The notes beneath the pieces are model-generated. The model was not told the origin of the DNA and did no database searches. It saw only the letters and a list, made by a program, of their open reading frames with translations. A DNA stretch of 64,000 nucleotides, taken from contig LRBF01000279.1 in the NCBI GenBank assembly GCA_001580565.1, forward strand, positions 1 to 64,000, in the 5' to 3' direction. Every line of letters starts with the position of its first letter. Positions within the stretch are counted from its first letter, which is position 1. Below, piece by piece: positions 8,138-16,657 of the stretch. Source of the DNA: Caballeronia megalochromosomata (GTDB taxonomy: Bacteria; Pseudomonadota; Gammaproteobacteria; Burkholderiales; Burkholderiaceae). Position numbers and translations under genes: made by a program.

Positions 8138-8710
8138 TCATATTTTCAGCCGGGAAACCTTGGTGCCGGAAAGCGACACGTCACCCATCAGGCCGGCATT
8201 CGTCAGCACGATTGCTTCAACGGGCGCGGTGGCGGTGGTCGTGTCGATTTCGCCGTTCGCGCCGACCTTCAGCAGCGCGACCGAACCTTCGCCACCGACC
8301 GACCAGCCTTTGGAATTGCGAAAGCTGTTGAGGGCTTCATGGGTCATGAACAGGAAGATGACCGCCTTCGATTGCGCGCCCGCCTGCAAACCGAACGAGC
8401 CTGACACCGTGCTGTAGTAGCCAGCCGATTTTCCGCCTACGTGCAATGCGCCTTCGCCATATTCGCCGCCGGCAATGAAGCCGACCTTGAGCACGGAGGG
8501 GAAGACGAGAACGCCGTTGGACTTGCCGACGAGTTCCTTGGATCCTTTAACTGTCTCGTACAGCCGCGATAAGGTCTTGTGGACCTTGGCATCGATTTCC
8601 TGCCGTTTTGCCGCGTTCGATTCAGCGGCGAGCGTGTTCCTCAGCGTTGCCGGCGAACACGCCAGCGAAAGAGTGGTGACGGCGAACTGAATCAGGCTTC
8701 TTCTGCGCAT
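8138..8710 (-). CDS. SYLF/YSC84-domain lipid-binding protein, exported
   Basis: A 190-residue protein with an N-terminal export signal (MRRRSLIQFAVTTLSLACSP) and a SYLF (Ysc84) domain: VLVFPSVLKVGFIAGGEYGEGAL, SFGLQAGAQSKAVIFLFMT and a C-terminal GLMGDVSLSGTKVSRL. The cysteine at residue 18 could be lipidated, although the lipobox is imperfect. SYLF domains bind phospholipids in eukaryotes; the bacterial role is poorly known. The ATG at 8710 has GGAG six bases upstream, and longer in-frame starts are less likely. It is convergent with the MFS gene with only 21 bases between stops. Confidence 0.8.
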   Translation of the reverse strand: MRRRSLIQFAVTTLSLACSPATLRNTLAAESNAAKRQEIDAKVHKTLSRLYETVKGSKELVGKSNGVLVFPSVLKVGFIAGGEYGEGALHVGGKSAGYYSTVSGSFGLQAGAQSKAVIFLFMTHEALNSFRNSKGWSVGGEGSVALLKVGANGEIDTTTATAPVEAIVLTNAGLMGDVSLSGTKVSRLKI

Positions 8711-8809
8711 GGTTGTCTCCATCATGGCGGGAACGTCACGTTCGAACGGCAATGCTGTGATGAAAAACGCACTGATGTGTGCGTTCTTCATCGGATTGGT
8801 GAAGGCATC

Positions 8810-9001
8810 TTACTGACGAAACAGATCACTCGTCCCCGCCGAGAGCAGCAAGGCGCTCGGAGGGTTTGTGGTCATGCATTCTCGTGAGACGGAGACGGTT
8901 GCCGCCGGTGCAATCGTCTCCGAGGGGTCCGGCGTCACCGCAGCACCGACGAGCACGCCCGCCGATGTAACGAAGATTGCGGCCAATAACAGGAGTCCCA
9001 T
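8810..9001 (-). CDS. Small hypothetical membrane or secreted protein
   Basis: A possible 63-residue protein starting MGLLLLAAIFVTSAGVLVGA, a strongly hydrophobic segment followed by a polar Ser/Thr/Pro tail. GAGG lies about ten bases before this ATG; the frame is also open to 9085. I recognise no family. It precedes the SYLF gene on the same strand, separated by about 100 bases, so it may be part of the same envelope-related unit. Coding status is uncertain. Confidence 0.35.
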   Translation of the reverse strand: MGLLLLAAIFVTSAGVLVGAAVTPDPSETIAPAATVSVSRECMTTNPPSALLLSAGTSDLFRQ

Positions 9002-9127
9002 GGCGGTTGCCTCGCCGGTCTGGCGGTTGCGAGAAACTACGCGGTACTGGTAAGTTACCTCCGCGCGACGGCCTTCTTTTGACACACATCAAATTGGCGG
9101 TAGAAAGCGCACGACCGGACTTTCGTG

Positions 9128-9439
9128 TCATTCGCCGGTTTGCGTCACCAGTTCTCCGTCGATTGTTTCGACGGGGAGCTTCGTCAGGCACAAACCCCTC
9201 GCGCCGACGCTGCACCCCGACCTGATATCGAAGCGCAGGCCGTGCGCCGGGCATTGCAGGACATGACCGTCGAGACGGCCGTTCGCGAGCGATGCGCCAT
9301 TATGCGGGCAAGAGTTGTCGATTGCGTGAATGACGCCTTCGACATTGAAGAGCACGACGCTACGCCCTTCGACGAATGCGAGCATCCGCGAGCCGGGCTC
9401 CAGCGCATTGCCGCCGGCAATCGATATTTTTCGCGTCAT
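9128..9439 (-). CDS. Rieske [2Fe-2S] ferredoxin-type protein
   Basis: A 103-residue Rieske domain protein. Cluster ligands are visible as C44-P-H46 (SCPHNGASL) and C63-P-A-H66 (QCPAHGLRFD). This is the small soluble ferredoxin form, not an oxygenase alpha subunit. A longer frame reaches 9523 but would overlap the upstream gene, and the product from 9439 has the normal family length. No strong ribosome binding site is seen, so coupling to the upstream small gene (43-bp gap) is likely. It ends a minus-strand operon with MFS, BKACE and TauD genes and may pass electrons to an oxygenase encoded elsewhere or to a partner in the cluster. Confidence 0.8.
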   Translation of the reverse strand: MTRKISIAGGNALEPGSRMLAFVEGRSVVLFNVEGVIHAIDNSCPHNGASLANGRLDGHVLQCPAHGLRFDIRSGCSVGARGLCLTKLPVETIDGELVTQTGE

Positions 9440-9482
9440 TTGTGTGGTGCGTGAGTGAACGTGTCTGGGTCGCGAACGGTGC

Positions 9483-9689
9483 TCAATGCCACGAACGCAG
9501 ATCATCGAAAGGCGTATGCGCATCCATCCAGTCGTAGGGTTCGTGCTGTCTGCCCCACGACCAGCTCTGCGCAGCCGATCCCCGATCCTCGGAAATCTGG
9601 CGTGGCACGGCCTTCGTCTCCGGATCCGATTTCAATTCGATGGCAACGGCGCCATTCGCTGGCTTGGCGTTTCGTACGTCAACGGACAT
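9483..9689 (-). CDS. Small conserved-looking protein of unknown function (68 aa)
   Basis: A 68-residue hydrophilic protein beginning MSVDVRNAKPANGAVAIELK and rich in Trp/His near the end (AQSWSWGRQHEPYDWMDAHT). I recognise no domain. Coding is supported by AGGAGA seven bases before the ATG and by its tight fit between the MFS stop (39 bp away) and the Rieske start (43 bp away). It contains no cysteine. It could be an accessory subunit of the enzyme served by the Rieske protein, but that is speculation. Confidence 0.6.
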   Translation of the reverse strand: MSVDVRNAKPANGAVAIELKSDPETKAVPRQISEDRGSAAQSWSWGRQHEPYDWMDAHTPFDDLRSWH

Positions 9690-9728
9690 GCTTGGTTCTC
9701 CTTCGATGGAATAAGTGAAATGCAGAGG

Positions 9729-11078
9729 TTATGAAAGCGGCTTTTGCGAAGGCGCATTGTTCGCCGCTTCCCCACGCAGCGCATCGATACGGCTCAGATC
9801 ACGCGCATACCTCGCCCTGCCGATGCCGAAGGCGATCATCGCCGCAACGCTCACGAGCGGAATCAGCTGCAGCGCGCCCAGCAGACCGATACGATCCGCA
9901 ATCGCGCCGGTGACGAGCGGACCGGGTGCGAGACCGATCAGATTGTTCGCGAGCGTCAGCGTCGCGAACGCGGATGCATGAATGGTCGATGGCGTGAGAT
10001 TCGCGACCATCGCGCCTGCCGGACCGGACGTGCCCGCCACGACGAGAATCCCCGCGCCGAGCAGCACGAGTTGCAGTGCGCCAGCGTGAAGCCGGAAACC
10101 GATGAACAACAGCACAGCCGAGATCACGCAATAGGCGAGCGCCGTGATCCACTTGCGCGAGGGCGCGTTTCTGCAGATCCGGTCCGTGACGATGCCGCAC
10201 CCGACCATGCCGATGCCGCCCAGCAGCACGAAGACCGCGGCGCCCGCGGCGGCCTTGTCGGCGGGCAGCGCGTAATAGCGATTCAGAAAGCTGGGCATCC
10301 ACGCGATCACCGCGCCCATGATGAAGAGCTGCAGGCCGCTGCCGACATAAGCGCAGACCACCGACACCGTAGAAAAAAGCCCTGCCAGCAGCGTGCGCAG
10401 ACTCGTGCGCACGCCGTTCGCGTGGCGTTTCGCAGCCGGCGCATCGGGATACCGTGCGGCGATGCGCTTGTCCGACACCACCAGCCGGTACGCGATCACC
10501 AGCAGAAGGCCGAAGCCCGCCATCGCGCCGAACGACGCGCGCCATCCGAAGTGCACGGCGACGAATCCGCCGAACGCCATGCCGATCACCGAGCCGAACG
10601 CGCCGCCGGCCATGAAGGCGCCGGTGAGCGTGGAGCGCAGGTGCGCCGGAAAGATGCTGAGAATGAGCGCGATGCCCACGCTGCCATAAGCGGCTTCGCC
10701 GAGTCCGACGAAGGCGCGCGCGATCAGCATTTCACCGTAATTAGTGGCGACGGCGCAGCCGAGCGTCGCGACGCTCCAGAGCGCGGCCATCAGAATGAGG
10801 CTGCGCACGCGGCCCCAGCGGTCCGCGAGCACGGAAAGCGGGAAGGTCAGAAGACCCACCATCAGCGCGACGACGCCGCTGAGCGATCCCAGTTGCGTGT
10901 CGGAGAGGCCCCAGGTCTGTTTCAGCAGAGGGAATACCGCATTCAGCACCTGTCGGGACATATAGTCCGACAACAGCAGACCAAAAGTGAGCGCGAATAC
11001 GATCCACGCATATTTGCGCGATGCGGCCGTGGCGGCGTTGACGCCGCGCGAGGCCGGTTCGATGCAGTCGATGTCCAA
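9729..11078 (-). CDS. MFS transporter
   Basis: A 449-residue major facilitator with 12 predicted helices. The loop 2-3 motif is LADRWGRVRSL, and RAFVGLGEAAYGSVG in helix 4 resembles Spinster-like and organic-acid MFS permeases. The start is a TTG at 11078 (product begins MDIDCIEPASRG), supported by GGAGGAG seven bases upstream. It lies inside the minus-strand unit MDR-TauD-BKACE-MFS-small-Rieske and is the probable importer for the compound degraded there. The specific substrate is unknown. Confidence 0.8.
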   Translation of the reverse strand: MDIDCIEPASRGVNAATAASRKYAWIVFALTFGLLLSDYMSRQVLNAVFPLLKQTWGLSDTQLGSLSGVVALMVGLLTFPLSVLADRWGRVRSLILMAALWSVATLGCAVATNYGEMLIARAFVGLGEAAYGSVGIALILSIFPAHLRSTLTGAFMAGGAFGSVIGMAFGGFVAVHFGWRASFGAMAGFGLLLVIAYRLVVSDKRIAARYPDAPAAKRHANGVRTSLRTLLAGLFSTVSVVCAYVGSGLQLFIMGAVIAWMPSFLNRYYALPADKAAAGAAVFVLLGGIGMVGCGIVTDRICRNAPSRKWITALAYCVISAVLLFIGFRLHAGALQLVLLGAGILVVAGTSGPAGAMVANLTPSTIHASAFATLTLANNLIGLAPGPLVTGAIADRIGLLGALQLIPLVSVAAMIAFGIGRARYARDLSRIDALRGEAANNAPSQKPLS

Positions 11079-11201
11079 GAGTGTCTCCTCCGATGTACGG
11101 CGTGAGCATCGTCATGCGCATGCGTGCGCAGCGTGCCTTTGATTGTTCTGACCGGGAAGACGGGGCTTCCCGGCCCGGGCCGTGGAGTGTCAGGCTACGT
11201 T

Positions 11202-12257
11202 TCAGGCCGCGCGCAGGGGCAGATTGACCTGGCCCTGCTTGCGGTTGGGCGCCATGCCGTTGGCGGCAAGCGTCTCGTCGATGGTTTCGTACTGCACGTC
11301 GATACGATAGATCTCGCGCGCTTCCTTGCCGCTCGCAATCTCGCGGCCCAGTTCGCGCGCCACGCGCACGCACTGCTCGATCTGCTGCACCGAGGTCATG
11401 CGCTTGCCGTGCTGATCGATGATCGTGTCCTCGATGCCGCAGCGCGGATGCAGGCCCATCGACATCGCCATCATGTTGAACGGCAGGACGTTCTTCAGCA
11501 GCGATTCGGCCGTGAGCGTGCAGCCGTCCGGCGCGCGGTGGACGAAGTTGAAGAAGTTGAACGGGTTCGGACCGTCGAAGCCGCCGCCGATGCCGATCCA
11601 CGTCAGATTCAGCGGACCCTTGTAGACGCCCTTGCGCACGAGGCGTTCGAGCGTCTCGAGCGCGTGGATGCCGGTGAGCTGGAAATGCGGCTGGATGTTC
11701 GCCGCCTGCAGACGGCGCAGGTGTTCCTCGACCCATGCGGGGCCGGCGGGCACGGTCATTTCGCTGTAGGCGGACATGAACGCGGGATTGGACAGCGAGG
11801 TGCCTTCCAGATACGCCGGATACAGCAACTCCATGATGTTCATCTGCGTGGTGTTGATCGCCACGGTCACCTGATCGGGCTTCGGATCGAGGTCGGCGAG
11901 CATGTGGCGGGTATCGTCGGAGAGCCACTTGGCCGCCTGGCCATCGTCTTCCGGCGCGAACGAGATCGAGCCGCCGACCTGGATGATCATGTCCGGCACC
12001 GCCTTGCGCACGCCCGCGATCAGCTCGTTGAATTTGGACAGACGCTTGGAGCCCTTGCCGTCCAGTTCGCGCACGTGCAGATGCAGGACGGTGGCGCCGG
12101 CTTCATAGCAGTCGACGGCCTTTTGCACCTGTTCTTCCATCGTCACCGGAATGTCTTCCGGGAAGTCGGCCGGCATCCATTCGGGGCCGTAGGGCGCGAC
12201 CGTGATCACGACCTTGTCCTGGTTCTCGGGATGCAGCGAGTCGTCGAGGAATTGCAT
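11202..12257 (-). CDS. BKACE-family beta-keto acid cleavage enzyme
   Basis: A 351-residue TIM-barrel enzyme of the 3-keto-5-aminohexanoate cleavage (Kce/BKACE, formerly DUF849) family. Zinc ligands are visible in ATVLHLHVRE (H59 and H61) and the glutamate in GIEDTI. The family condenses a beta-keto acid with acetyl-CoA, giving acetoacetate and a new acyl-CoA; known substrates include 3-keto-5-aminohexanoate and dehydrocarnitine. The next genes upstream encode a TauD-like 2OG dioxygenase and an MDR oxidoreductase, which could create the keto acid by hydroxylation and oxidation. Substrate class in this cluster is inference. Confidence 0.9.
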   Translation of the reverse strand: MQFLDDSLHPENQDKVVITVAPYGPEWMPADFPEDIPVTMEEQVQKAVDCYEAGATVLHLHVRELDGKGSKRLSKFNELIAGVRKAVPDMIIQVGGSISFAPEDDGQAAKWLSDDTRHMLADLDPKPDQVTVAINTTQMNIMELLYPAYLEGTSLSNPAFMSAYSEMTVPAGPAWVEEHLRRLQAANIQPHFQLTGIHALETLERLVRKGVYKGPLNLTWIGIGGGFDGPNPFNFFNFVHRAPDGCTLTAESLLKNVLPFNMMAMSMGLHPRCGIEDTIIDQHGKRMTSVQQIEQCVRVARELGREIASGKEAREIYRIDVQYETIDETLAANGMAPNRKQGQVNLPLRAA

Positions 12258-12302
12258 GTGTTGCTCCGGCTTGTAAATGAGTTCGGTTGAGGCGTGCGGG
12301 TA

Positions 12303-13151
12303 TCAGTAAGGCGCGTCGCCGATGATTCCGGCGCGCTCCATCTTGCGATGGCACGGCGGGTAGTCCATGACCGCGTAATGTTGCGTGCTGCGGTTGTCCC
12401 AGATCGCGATGCTGTTCTTCTTCCAGCGCCAGCGAACCTGATATTCGGGGATGTACGCCTGGCTGATCAGGTAGCTCAGCAACTGACCCGCGCCCGGATT
12501 GGCGTCCTGGCCGAAACGCACGCGCTCGGGCGTGTGATAGTTCGTGAAGTGCGTAGTGAAGGCGTTCACGAAGAGCGTCTTCTCGCCCGTCTCGGGGTGC
12601 GTGCGCACGACCGGGTGTTCGGCGTCCGGGAACTGGGCTTTCAGGGCGTGACGCTTTTCGATCGGCATGGCGGCGCCGAAGCTGGCCTCGATGCTGTGAC
12701 GCGCGCGCAAGTCGGCGATCTGCGTCTTGATGTGCTCGGGCAGGTTCTCATAGGCGAGGACCATGTTGGCCCAGATGGTGTCGCCGCCGACGGGAGGACA
12801 CTCGACGCAGCGCAGCACGCAGCCGAAGGGCGGCGCGGCACGCCAGGTGGCGTCCGTATGCCACGCGTTTTCGTAGCGGTCGTTGGGTTGGTCGGGATTC
12901 TTGTAGATTCGCACGAGACCCGGATGCTCGGGATCGCTGCCGGCAACCGGATGGTCTTCCAGCTCGCCGAAGCGGCGGGCGAACGCGACATGCTCGGCGC
13001 GCGTGATGTCCTGATCGCGCAGGAACAGCACGCGATGCTTGAGCAGCGTTGCGCGGATTTCCGCGAAGAGGCCGTCGTCGTGCACCGCGTCGGCGAGGCT
13101 GACGCCAGAGAGTTCCGCCCCGATCGAGCAGGTGAGTTGTTCGACACGCAT
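12303..13151 (-). CDS. TauD/TfdA-family 2-oxoglutarate-dependent dioxygenase
   Basis: A 282-residue Fe(II)/2-oxoglutarate dioxygenase. The facial triad is visible: H98-T-D100 in AWHTDATW and H258 in NRSTQHYAVMDY, with the 2OG-binding arginine in the following CHRKMERAGI. Members hydroxylate taurine, phenoxyacids, betaines and other small molecules. It lies 45 bases upstream of the BKACE start and 12 bases downstream of the MDR stop, so it is clearly in the operon. A role in hydroxylating a carnitine- or betaine-like or branched acid before BKACE cleavage fits, but other substrates are possible. Confidence 0.88.
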   Translation of the reverse strand: MRVEQLTCSIGAELSGVSLADAVHDDGLFAEIRATLLKHRVLFLRDQDITRAEHVAFARRFGELEDHPVAGSDPEHPGLVRIYKNPDQPNDRYENAWHTDATWRAAPPFGCVLRCVECPPVGGDTIWANMVLAYENLPEHIKTQIADLRARHSIEASFGAAMPIEKRHALKAQFPDAEHPVVRTHPETGEKTLFVNAFTTHFTNYHTPERVRFGQDANPGAGQLLSYLISQAYIPEYQVRWRWKKNSIAIWDNRSTQHYAVMDYPPCHRKMERAGIIGDAPY

Positions 13152-13163
13152 GGTTGTGTCTCC

Positions 13164-14144
13164 TTACACGACGAAAATGGATGAGCCAGTGGTCTTGCGC
13201 GATTCCAGATCGCGATGCGCCTGGGCGGCGTCTTCCAGCGCGTAGCGCTGGTTGATCTCGATGCGGATGCGCCCGCTCGCGACGTGCCCGAAGAGTTCGC
13301 TGGCGAGTTCGTTCTTCTCGGCCGGATCGGCGATGTAATCGGCAAGCGCCGGGCGCGTCAGATAGAGCGAGCCCTTCATCGCGAGCAATTGCGGATTGAA
13401 CGGCGGGATCGGACCGGACGCGGTGCCGACGCAGACCATCAGGCCACAGCGGCGCAGCGAATCGAGCGACGCTTCGAATGTGTCCTTGCCGACGCTGTCG
13501 AACACGACATTCACGCCTTTGCCGTCCGTCAGTTCCCGTACGCGTTTCGCGACGTCTTCATGACTGTAGTTGATAACGTGCTCGCAACCATGCGCACGCG
13601 CAACCTCGGCCTTGGCGTCGCTCGACACCGTGCCGATCACCGTCACGCCCAGCAGACGCGCCCACTGCGACACGATCAGGCCGACGCCGCCGGCCGCCGC
13701 GTGCAGCAGAATGGAATCACCCGCCTTGAACGCATGGATGCGGCGCATCAGATAGGACGCGGTCAGGCCGCGCATGGTCATCGCCGCGGCAGTCGCGCAT
13801 TCGATTCCGTCCGGCAGGCGGATGAGGGCTGCAGCGGGCGCGAGGCGCTCCGTGCTGTACGCGCCGAGCGTATTGATGAAACCGGTGTAGGTGACGCGAT
13901 CGCCCACGCGGACCTGATCGACGCCGTCGCCGATCGCGTCCACCACGCCCGCTGCCTCCACGCCCATGCCGGCGGGCAGGGGAACCGGATACAGGCCGGA
14001 GCGAAAGTACGTATCGGCGAAATTCAGGCCCACGGCCTCATGACGCAGCCGTACCTGGCCGGGGCCGGGCGCGCCGACCGCGACTTCTTCCCATCGCAAT
14101 ACTTCGGGACCGCCGGTTTCGTGAAAGCGGATTGCATGTGCCAT
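13164..14144 (-). CDS. NAD(P)H:quinone oxidoreductase-like MDR protein
   Basis: A 326-residue medium-chain dehydrogenase/reductase of the zinc-free quinone-oxidoreductase (QOR/zeta-crystallin) group. The nucleotide-binding motif HAAAGGVGLIVSQWA is clear, and NFADTYFRSGLYPVPLPAGMGVEAAG is typical of the GroES-like half. I chose the ATG at 14144 because GGAGAG lies five bases upstream; the frame also opens at 14156. It heads the minus-strand operon with TauD, BKACE, MFS and Rieske genes. It could reduce an enone or quinone, or work as a dehydrogenase in the pathway. Confidence 0.85.
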   Translation of the reverse strand: MAHAIRFHETGGPEVLRWEEVAVGAPGPGQVRLRHEAVGLNFADTYFRSGLYPVPLPAGMGVEAAGVVDAIGDGVDQVRVGDRVTYTGFINTLGAYSTERLAPAAALIRLPDGIECATAAAMTMRGLTASYLMRRIHAFKAGDSILLHAAAGGVGLIVSQWARLLGVTVIGTVSSDAKAEVARAHGCEHVINYSHEDVAKRVRELTDGKGVNVVFDSVGKDTFEASLDSLRRCGLMVCVGTASGPIPPFNPQLLAMKGSLYLTRPALADYIADPAEKNELASELFGHVASGRIRIEINQRYALEDAAQAHRDLESRKTTGSSIFVV

Positions 14145-14189
14145 TTGTCTCTCCATTCGTACGCGCGGGCCGTCCGGCTCGCAGTGTGT

Positions 14190-15107
14190 CTAATGATTCG
14201 TTGCGGCCCGACCGGCGGGATCCGCGGAATTGAATGTCCCGTCGATCCCGGTCCAGTCGGCATAGCTTAGATATCGCCGTGCCGCGGGCAGGATCACGCC
14301 CTGTTCGCGCCCCATCCATTCCCAGACGAATCGCGCATAGGCGCTTACGGCGCGCTCGACATCGTCCGCCGTAGCGGCGCAGTGCGAGCCTTCTCCGATC
14401 ACTCGCGCCAGTTCCAGAAGCAGTTCCTCGTCACGCTGGTGAAGGCGCTCAAGTTCGGCGAGTTCGGCGCTCACCCGCGACGTGCGCTTTCGAAGGCGGC
14501 GGAACAGCGCGACTTTCTCCTTCGCCTTGACGCCGCGCGCCGGAAGTCCGCGCAGCCTGCCAACGAACTCGCGCATGGTCGCGGCGGAGGGCGACGCGCC
14601 CTGTTCGCGCGCGGCGCGGATCGTGTCCAGCCATTCGTGCAGCGTGTCGGCGAGGGCCCGGTGCGCGCTCAGAATCGAGCCGATCGACGACGCCACCGCC
14701 AGCCGCTGGTCCGTTCCGCACGACAGCACGGCGGGCCGTACACCATCGGGCAGGCCCGCGCTGGCAGCCGGCGCGTTCGTGTCGGGCAGGCTTGCGCCCG
14801 TGCAGACCAGATCGCAGCCGTGCCGCCGTGCCTGCGCGAGCAGCGTGCCGAACGGCTCATCGCCAGCGACGACGACGCGGGCGCAGGGCACGCCCTGTGC
14901 GCGGGCGCCGGCTTCGGCGCGTGCGAGCCATTCGTCGGCGCGTTCATCGGCCTCTGCGCTGGGCGCGCCGGTGACGGCGCGGGATACGGGCGACACATGC
15001 AAAAAGGTGATTCGCGCGCCGATGGCCTGCGCGAACTCGGTCGCGTGTCCGATCGCTTCGATGCTGGCGTCGGTGTCCTCGACAGGAACGAGTAGATGCT
15101 GGTACAT
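14190..15107 (-). CDS. Universal stress protein fused to a hemerythrin-like helical domain
   Basis: A 305-residue fusion. Residues 1-145 are a UspA domain (MYQHLLVPVEDTDASIEAI, FLHVSPVSRA, DLVCTGASLPD). The C-terminal ~150 residues are helical with spaced histidines and glutamates (LSAHRALADTLHEWLDTI, LERLHQRDEELLLELARVIG, YARFVWEWMGREQGVILP), resembling hemerythrin HHE domains that bind a diiron centre; several canonical ligands are not obvious. It may sense oxygen, NO or oxidative stress. The frame extends upstream, but the USP-type N-terminus fixes the start at 15107. It is 45 bp upstream of the MDR gene and could be cotranscribed. Confidence 0.7.
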   Translation of the reverse strand: MYQHLLVPVEDTDASIEAIGHATEFAQAIGARITFLHVSPVSRAVTGAPSAEADERADEWLARAEAGARAQGVPCARVVVAGDEPFGTLLAQARRHGCDLVCTGASLPDTNAPAASAGLPDGVRPAVLSCGTDQRLAVASSIGSILSAHRALADTLHEWLDTIRAAREQGASPSAATMREFVGRLRGLPARGVKAKEKVALFRRLRKRTSRVSAELAELERLHQRDEELLLELARVIGEGSHCAATADDVERAVSAYARFVWEWMGREQGVILPAARRYLSYADWTGIDGTFNSADPAGRAATNH

Positions 15108-15467
15108 GGCGTCTTGACGGGAATTCGGTGGGTGTGTGAACTTATACGCATCGTAGTGCAGGGTGGTTTTCTGCGACCCTCTCGCGTAGGGAGGGGTCAC
15201 GCCTGCCTTCGACTGGACGATGATGCCCCGGTGTCGGTCCCCGTCGCACGGCCAGTTTCCCACCCCGTCGCCCCTCCCGCCACGAGAGGGGCCGGAATTG
15301 CGTTCGTTTCGTATTCTTGCTGCAAGCCTTCACAGGCTGTCGCAATCCGGCGGATTGCGGTCCATTCGAACGACGAGCCTGTGAGCGCCCCATTCATCGA
15401 TTGCACGTCCCCGGCCAGGATTTTTGTCCATTGGGTTGCGTGCAAGCCAACAAAATACGGAGACCTT
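15108..15467. other. Intergenic region with porin 5' leader and a GC hairpin
   Basis: These 360 bases separate the divergent USP and porin genes and hold no supported gene. A hairpin (GCCCCTC 15270-15276, GAGGGGC 15286-15292, 9-base loop) lies within a pyrimidine/purine-rich stretch. It has no T run, so it is not a convincing terminator. It could lie in the porin leader. Confidence 0.4.
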
Positions 15468-16613
15468 ATGAAGCGACGACTTTCCAGCGTGGCAGTCCTG
15501 CTGGCCTTTTCCGGCGCCGCGAACGCGCAAAGCTCGATCACGCTTTACGGCGTGGTCGATTCCGGCCTGCTTTATCAAAGCACCGCAGCGGCGTCGTTTG
15601 CGCCGAACGCACCCAATCTCGGCAAGGTCTATCGCTTCAAGGATGGTGGCATCTATTCGAGTGGCTGGGGACTCAAGGGCACCGAGGACATCGGTGGCGG
15701 CTATCACGTCAACTTCAAGCTGCAGAGTTCATTCGACAGCGGCACGGGCAAATTCGGCCTGAGCGACACCCCGGGCGTGACCGCCCAGTTCAACCAGTAC
15801 GCGACAGTGGGCGTTTCGGGGCCTTTCGGCAAGGTCGACGCGGGCCGCCAGATCGTCCCGATGATCTGGGCGATGTACGACACGGACGTGCGCGGCGCGC
15901 AGTACTTCGGCAGCATCCTGACCGCGTGGCTCGGTGTGAACCAGGCGGCGGGCTGGCCCGGCACGAGCACGAACGGTTCGATCGGCGCGCTCTATGACAG
16001 CAACGCGCTCGTCTACGAGTCGCCGAAGTTCTATGGCGCGTCCGTCGCGCTGGAGTATGCGCCGGGTGGCGTGCCGGGCCACTTTCAGGGCGGCACGCGC
16101 GAGTCGGCCGTGCTGAAGTACTCGAACTACGGCCTGAACGCTGCCGTGGTGTACTACAACGGGCACGACGCCAACCCGTTTCCCGCCACGTATCCCGCCA
16201 CCCCGGCGATTCCGGCGACAGGACAGGCCAACAACCGGTTTTTCTACGCCGGCGCCCAATACACGTTTTACGGTTTCTCCGTGTCCGGCTCATACGGCCA
16301 TGGCAAGAATCCGGCAAACAGCAACCGTGCCGATATCGATATGTATTCAGCTGGTCTCGGCTATCGATTCACCCCCGCTTTCAAGGTGACTTCCGGCTTT
16401 TATTACCTGAAGGACAACAACAACTCGACGAATCATTCGAGCGAGATCGCGGTGGGCGCGGAGTACAGCCTGTCCAAGAGCACGCTCGCCTATGCGCAGG
16501 TCGGCCATGTCGACAACCACGGAACGATGAACCAGACCATCATTTATGGGCAGCCCGTAGCGCCCGGCGTGTCGACCACGGCTGCGATGATCGGCGTGCG
16601 CCATAACTTCTGA
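15468..16613 (+). CDS. Gram-negative trimeric porin (Burkholderia OmpC/Porin_4 type)
   Basis: A 381-residue outer-membrane porin with signal peptide MKRRLSSVAVLLAFSGAANA followed by the characteristic QSSITLYGVVDSGLLY. Alternating beta strands run through the protein (FFYAGAQYTFYGFSVSGSYGHG) and it ends in the aromatic C-terminal signature GVRHNF, recognised by the BAM complex. GGAG lies seven bases before the ATG. It passes small hydrophilic solutes across the outer membrane. It follows a 360-bp leader and probably has its own promoter. Confidence 0.93.
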   Translation: MKRRLSSVAVLLAFSGAANAQSSITLYGVVDSGLLYQSTAAASFAPNAPNLGKVYRFKDGGIYSSGWGLKGTEDIGGGYHVNFKLQSSFDSGTGKFGLSDTPGVTAQFNQYATVGVSGPFGKVDAGRQIVPMIWAMYDTDVRGAQYFGSILTAWLGVNQAAGWPGTSTNGSIGALYDSNALVYESPKFYGASVALEYAPGGVPGHFQGGTRESAVLKYSNYGLNAAVVYYNGHDANPFPATYPATPAIPATGQANNRFFYAGAQYTFYGFSVSGSYGHGKNPANSNRADIDMYSAGLGYRFTPAFKVTSGFYYLKDNNNSTNHSSEIAVGAEYSLSKSTLAYAQVGHVDNHGTMNQTIIYGQPVAPGVSTTAAMIGVRHNF

Positions 16614-16657
16614 TTCGCGGCCGCGCGCAAGTGACAAGAGAATCCCTGGAACAATAA

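Noticed and set aside
9744..11105. A 453-codon plus-strand frame antisense to the MFS gene
   Set aside because: Low-complexity RRH-type composition and no start signal; the minus strand encodes a full 12-helix transporter with GGAGGAG before its TTG.
15270..15292. GC hairpin in the porin leader, considered as a terminator or riboswitch
   Set aside because: Stem of seven with no T run and no riboswitch-like conserved core; reported only as part of the intergenic region.
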